Source of the DNA: Flavobacterium sp. WV_118_3
GTDB lineage: Bacteria; Bacteroidota; Bacteroidia; Flavobacteriales; Flavobacteriaceae
Length of the DNA: 64,000 nt
Direction of reading: 5' to 3'
Assembly: GCF_039778605.1 (NCBI RefSeq)
Contig: NZ_CP156060.1
Coordinates: 2,232,001-2,296,000 of the forward strand
The position numbers and the translations under genes are program-made. Shown piece after piece: positions 62,193-64,000 of this stretch. How positions within the stretch are numbered: position 1 is the stretch's first letter; every line of letters starts with the position of its first letter. The notes below the pieces were generated by a model. It was not told the DNA's origin and searched no databases. It saw only the letters and a program-made list of their open reading frames with translations.

Positions 62193-63136
62193 AACGGTAG
62201 ACTATAAAAATCCTGGGTATACATGTCGCATCCCAGCTCTTCTTTTTGTTTTAACAATCCGGGATTATAGGCTTTCCCTTCTTTCTGGCTAACGGTTCCC
62301 ATATCGAAAAAGTATTTTCCTTCTGCTTTAAATTTTAAAATCAGCGTGATAAAAAGGTAATCCAGTGCGCGCAGTCCTTCACCTTCTGCCGTTGTGGCAC
62401 CATATTGCGATTTTACCACCTGCGTATCGATAAACAGGGTAATTCCCGCTACAATGCGACCGTCCCGATATACCGAGTACTGCTGAATATTCTCCGGAAA
62501 TCTGCGATTTAAAAGTGTAATTTCATCCAGCGTATGCACCGGTTTGGCCTCATATTTTTCGGCCAGTCGCGGTTCGAGAACTTCTTTCCAAAAAGGTGTA
62601 AAATCCTGTTCCTGTACCACTTCAAGCCGTTCATTTTCCGGTTTTCGGTACCGTTTTAATTTGCTTTTTCCTATTTGCAACGGTTGCTGATAATCGATCG
62701 CCATACTCATATCGCTGCGATAAAGCGTTGCACCATTCCGGATCAGGAAGTTATGCCATTCGCGATACGGACTTGCCGTATAAAAAGACGGTCTTGATTT
62801 GAATACCAAATGCTCCAGTGGCTCCGCTTTAAGATAATCGCATAATGCGGTAAACAGGCTTTCAAGATAAGCATGTCCGCGGTTTTCTTTGATCAGTAAT
62901 CCACCATAGGTTAATCCGCCATGCGAGTGGAGTTCTGTAGCTTTGCGATTGGCCGGCAATAAAGCGGCTATTTTTTCATTTTCGAAGACCAATAAAGAAT
63001 GATCATTAAAACGGTCTTTATGATATTCCATAAAATCCCGATGAAAAAGAAAGGTACCATTTTCGGACTGATTCACAAAATCATTCCACAAATTATAATC
63101 TTTTTCGCTATATTTTCTTATCTTAAAATTTTCCAC
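62189..63136 (-). CDS. FemAB-like GNAT N-acyltransferase
   Basis: A 315-residue protein of the GNAT superfamily, with the FemAB/PF13480-like layout of two GNAT halves. Visible parts are the N-terminal [38 protein letters not shown], and the C-terminal acyl-CoA part [22 protein letters not shown]. It is the first gene of the operon with the aminotransferase, flippase and acyltransferase, so it may acylate the amino sugar formed here. Some members instead use aminoacyl-tRNA. Confidence 0.8.
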   Translation of the reverse strand: MENFKIRKYSEKDYNLWNDFVNQSENGTFLFHRDFMEYHKDRFNDHSLLVFENEKIAALLPANRKATELHSHGGLTYGGLLIKENRGHAYLESLFTALCDYLKAEPLEHLVFKSRPSFYTASPYREWHNFLIRNGATLYRSDMSMAIDYQQPLQIGKSKLKRYRKPENERLEVVQEQDFTPFWKEVLEPRLAEKYEAKPVHTLDEITLLNRRFPENIQQYSVYRDGRIVAGITLFIDTQVVKSQYGATTAEGEGLRALDYLFITLILKFKAEGKYFFDMGTVSQKEGKAYNPGLLKQKEELGCDMYTQDFYSLPL

Positions 63137-63269
63137 GCAAGCTGCATAAACTTTGGAAATTTACTACTTTTTTGCCAATTTTTTGTTTTTGATTTCATTC
63201 ATTTTGGCATCCATTAGTATTTTGGCATTCAAATAATTACTAAATTTAGAACCGTCAAATTCAAAATTA

Positions 63270-64000
63270 ATGCCTTTGAATCGAAAATTACGCTGTCTTA
63301 TTTACTTTATTTCTGTACTATTTTCCCCTATGGTAATAGCACAGGACATCAGTCTTTACAATCAGTTTAACGGACGGTATGATTTCACTTTTATAGGAAA
63401 CACGCTGAATCCGGAAGAAAATTCCTTTCAATTAGCACCGTCTGTTTACACCAGTTCGTCGGCCACATTAAATCTTGCATCCGGCAATACGATCGAAAAA
63501 GCCTATTTGTATTGGGCAGGTTCCGGACTGGGTGATTTCGACATAAAACTCAACAATATTCCTATCCGACCCGACCGAACTTTTAGTTATCAACGCAATG
63601 CAACCGGAATTATCCTGGACTATTTCAGTGCTTTTAAGGACATTACCGACTTGGTACAACAAATAGGGAACGGTCAATACACCATCTCCGATCTGGATGT
63701 TTCGCCTTATATCGCGCAACATTTTATCCGAAGAACCAATTTTGCAGGTTGGGCCATTATTATAGTTTACAAAAATGAGACTTTACCTTTAAATCAGTTA
63801 AATATATATGACGGAATGCAGGCTGTTCCGGACGTGGTTAATATTACCCTTTCGAGTCTGAATGTTATCGACAATCAAAATGCTAAAATTGGTTTTCTGG
63901 CCTGGGAAGGCGATAAAGACATCCTCATTAACGAAACATTGCGCATTAATGGAAATATTCTAAGCAATCCGCCTTTAAATCCGGCTAATAATGCTTTTAA
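63270..64000 (+). CDS. T9SS type B sorting domain protein, N-terminal part
   Basis: The gene starts at ATG 63270 and runs past the window edge, with about 243 residues seen. A signal peptide (CLIYFISVLFSPMVIAQ) is followed by a beta-rich domain with KAYLYWAGSGLGDFDIKL, TDLVQQIGNGQYTISDLDV, GWAIIIVYKNETLPLNQLNI and KIGFLAWEGDKD. This N-terminal domain is typical of large flavobacterial surface proteins that end in a type B T9SS sorting or gliding-motility-associated C-terminal domain. That end lies outside the window. A -7-like TAAATTTA is at 63241-63248. Confidence 0.82.
   Translation, partial: MPLNRKLRCLIYFISVLFSPMVIAQDISLYNQFNGRYDFTFIGNTLNPEENSFQLAPSVYTSSSATLNLASGNTIEKAYLYWAGSGLGDFDIKLNNIPIRPDRTFSYQRNATGIILDYFSAFKDITDLVQQIGNGQYTISDLDVSPYIAQHFIRRTNFAGWAIIIVYKNETLPLNQLNIYDGMQAVPDVVNITLSSLNVIDNQNAKIGFLAWEGDKDILINETLRINGNILSNPPLNPANNAF

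Overview
The window looks like chromosomal DNA of a Flavobacteriaceae bacterium, most likely Flavobacterium or a close relative. Three things support this. The conserved proteins are of Bacteroidetes type: ParE/ParC, a fused SecDF, a 4Fe-4S ferredoxin beside a LuxC-family acyl-CoA reductase, a BT_3928-type protein, YaiO, and a type IX secretion (T9SS) substrate. Many genes have a Bacteroidetes -7 box (TAnnTTTG) shortly upstream and no clear Shine-Dalgarno sequence. Many neighbouring genes overlap as TAATG or ATGA. I see no rRNA, tRNA, CRISPR array, insertion sequence or integrase.

Layout. 0-8 kb, mostly minus strand: end of a TerC gene, parE-parC, a small membrane operon, a flavin reductase and ychF. 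8-16.7 kb: ferredoxin / acyl-CoA reductase divergent pair, a small HAD protein with serC and serA (serine biosynthesis), small envelope proteins, msrA, a LolD-like ATPase and a TIGR02757 protein. 16.7-22.6 kb is an accessory island: a CpXC zinc-finger protein, an unknown protein, two nearly identical tandem XRE regulators and, convergent to them, a compact three-gene operon zorA-zorB-HNH that resembles a type II Zorya anti-phage system. 22.6-26.9 kb is a probable exopolysaccharide cassette (HEAT membrane protein, PgaC-like synthase, YaiO outer-membrane barrel, receiver protein). 26.9-53.2 kb is conserved housekeeping: rlmH, folP, DUF1599, DoxX-like, ABC permease, TlpA, tpiA, ExbB/ExbD, secDF, mdh, gyrB, asnB, an amidohydrolase, a Gre-like factor, an outer-membrane barrel with a 1004-residue TPR protein, and ftsE. 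53.2-63.1 kb is a surface-glycan cluster: GT-C and several GT-A/GT-B transferases, an FdtA-like sugar isomerase, a DegT aminotransferase, a hexapeptide acyltransferase, a Wzx flippase and a FemAB-like N-acyltransferase. The window ends inside a T9SS type B cargo gene.

Two non-genic patterns stand out. A dispersed palindromic repeat (outer arms ACACCTGA / TCAGGTGT) occurs six times in the first 19.4 kb, always just after the 3' end of a plus-strand gene, and exists in two pure forms plus hybrids joining one arm of each. A perfect inverted repeat (22401-22418) lies where the -33 element of the Zorya-like operon should be, suggesting a repressor operator. Start codons were adjusted where signal peptides, family alignment or promoter position argued for it; two genes (22671 and 57639) probably start with TTG.
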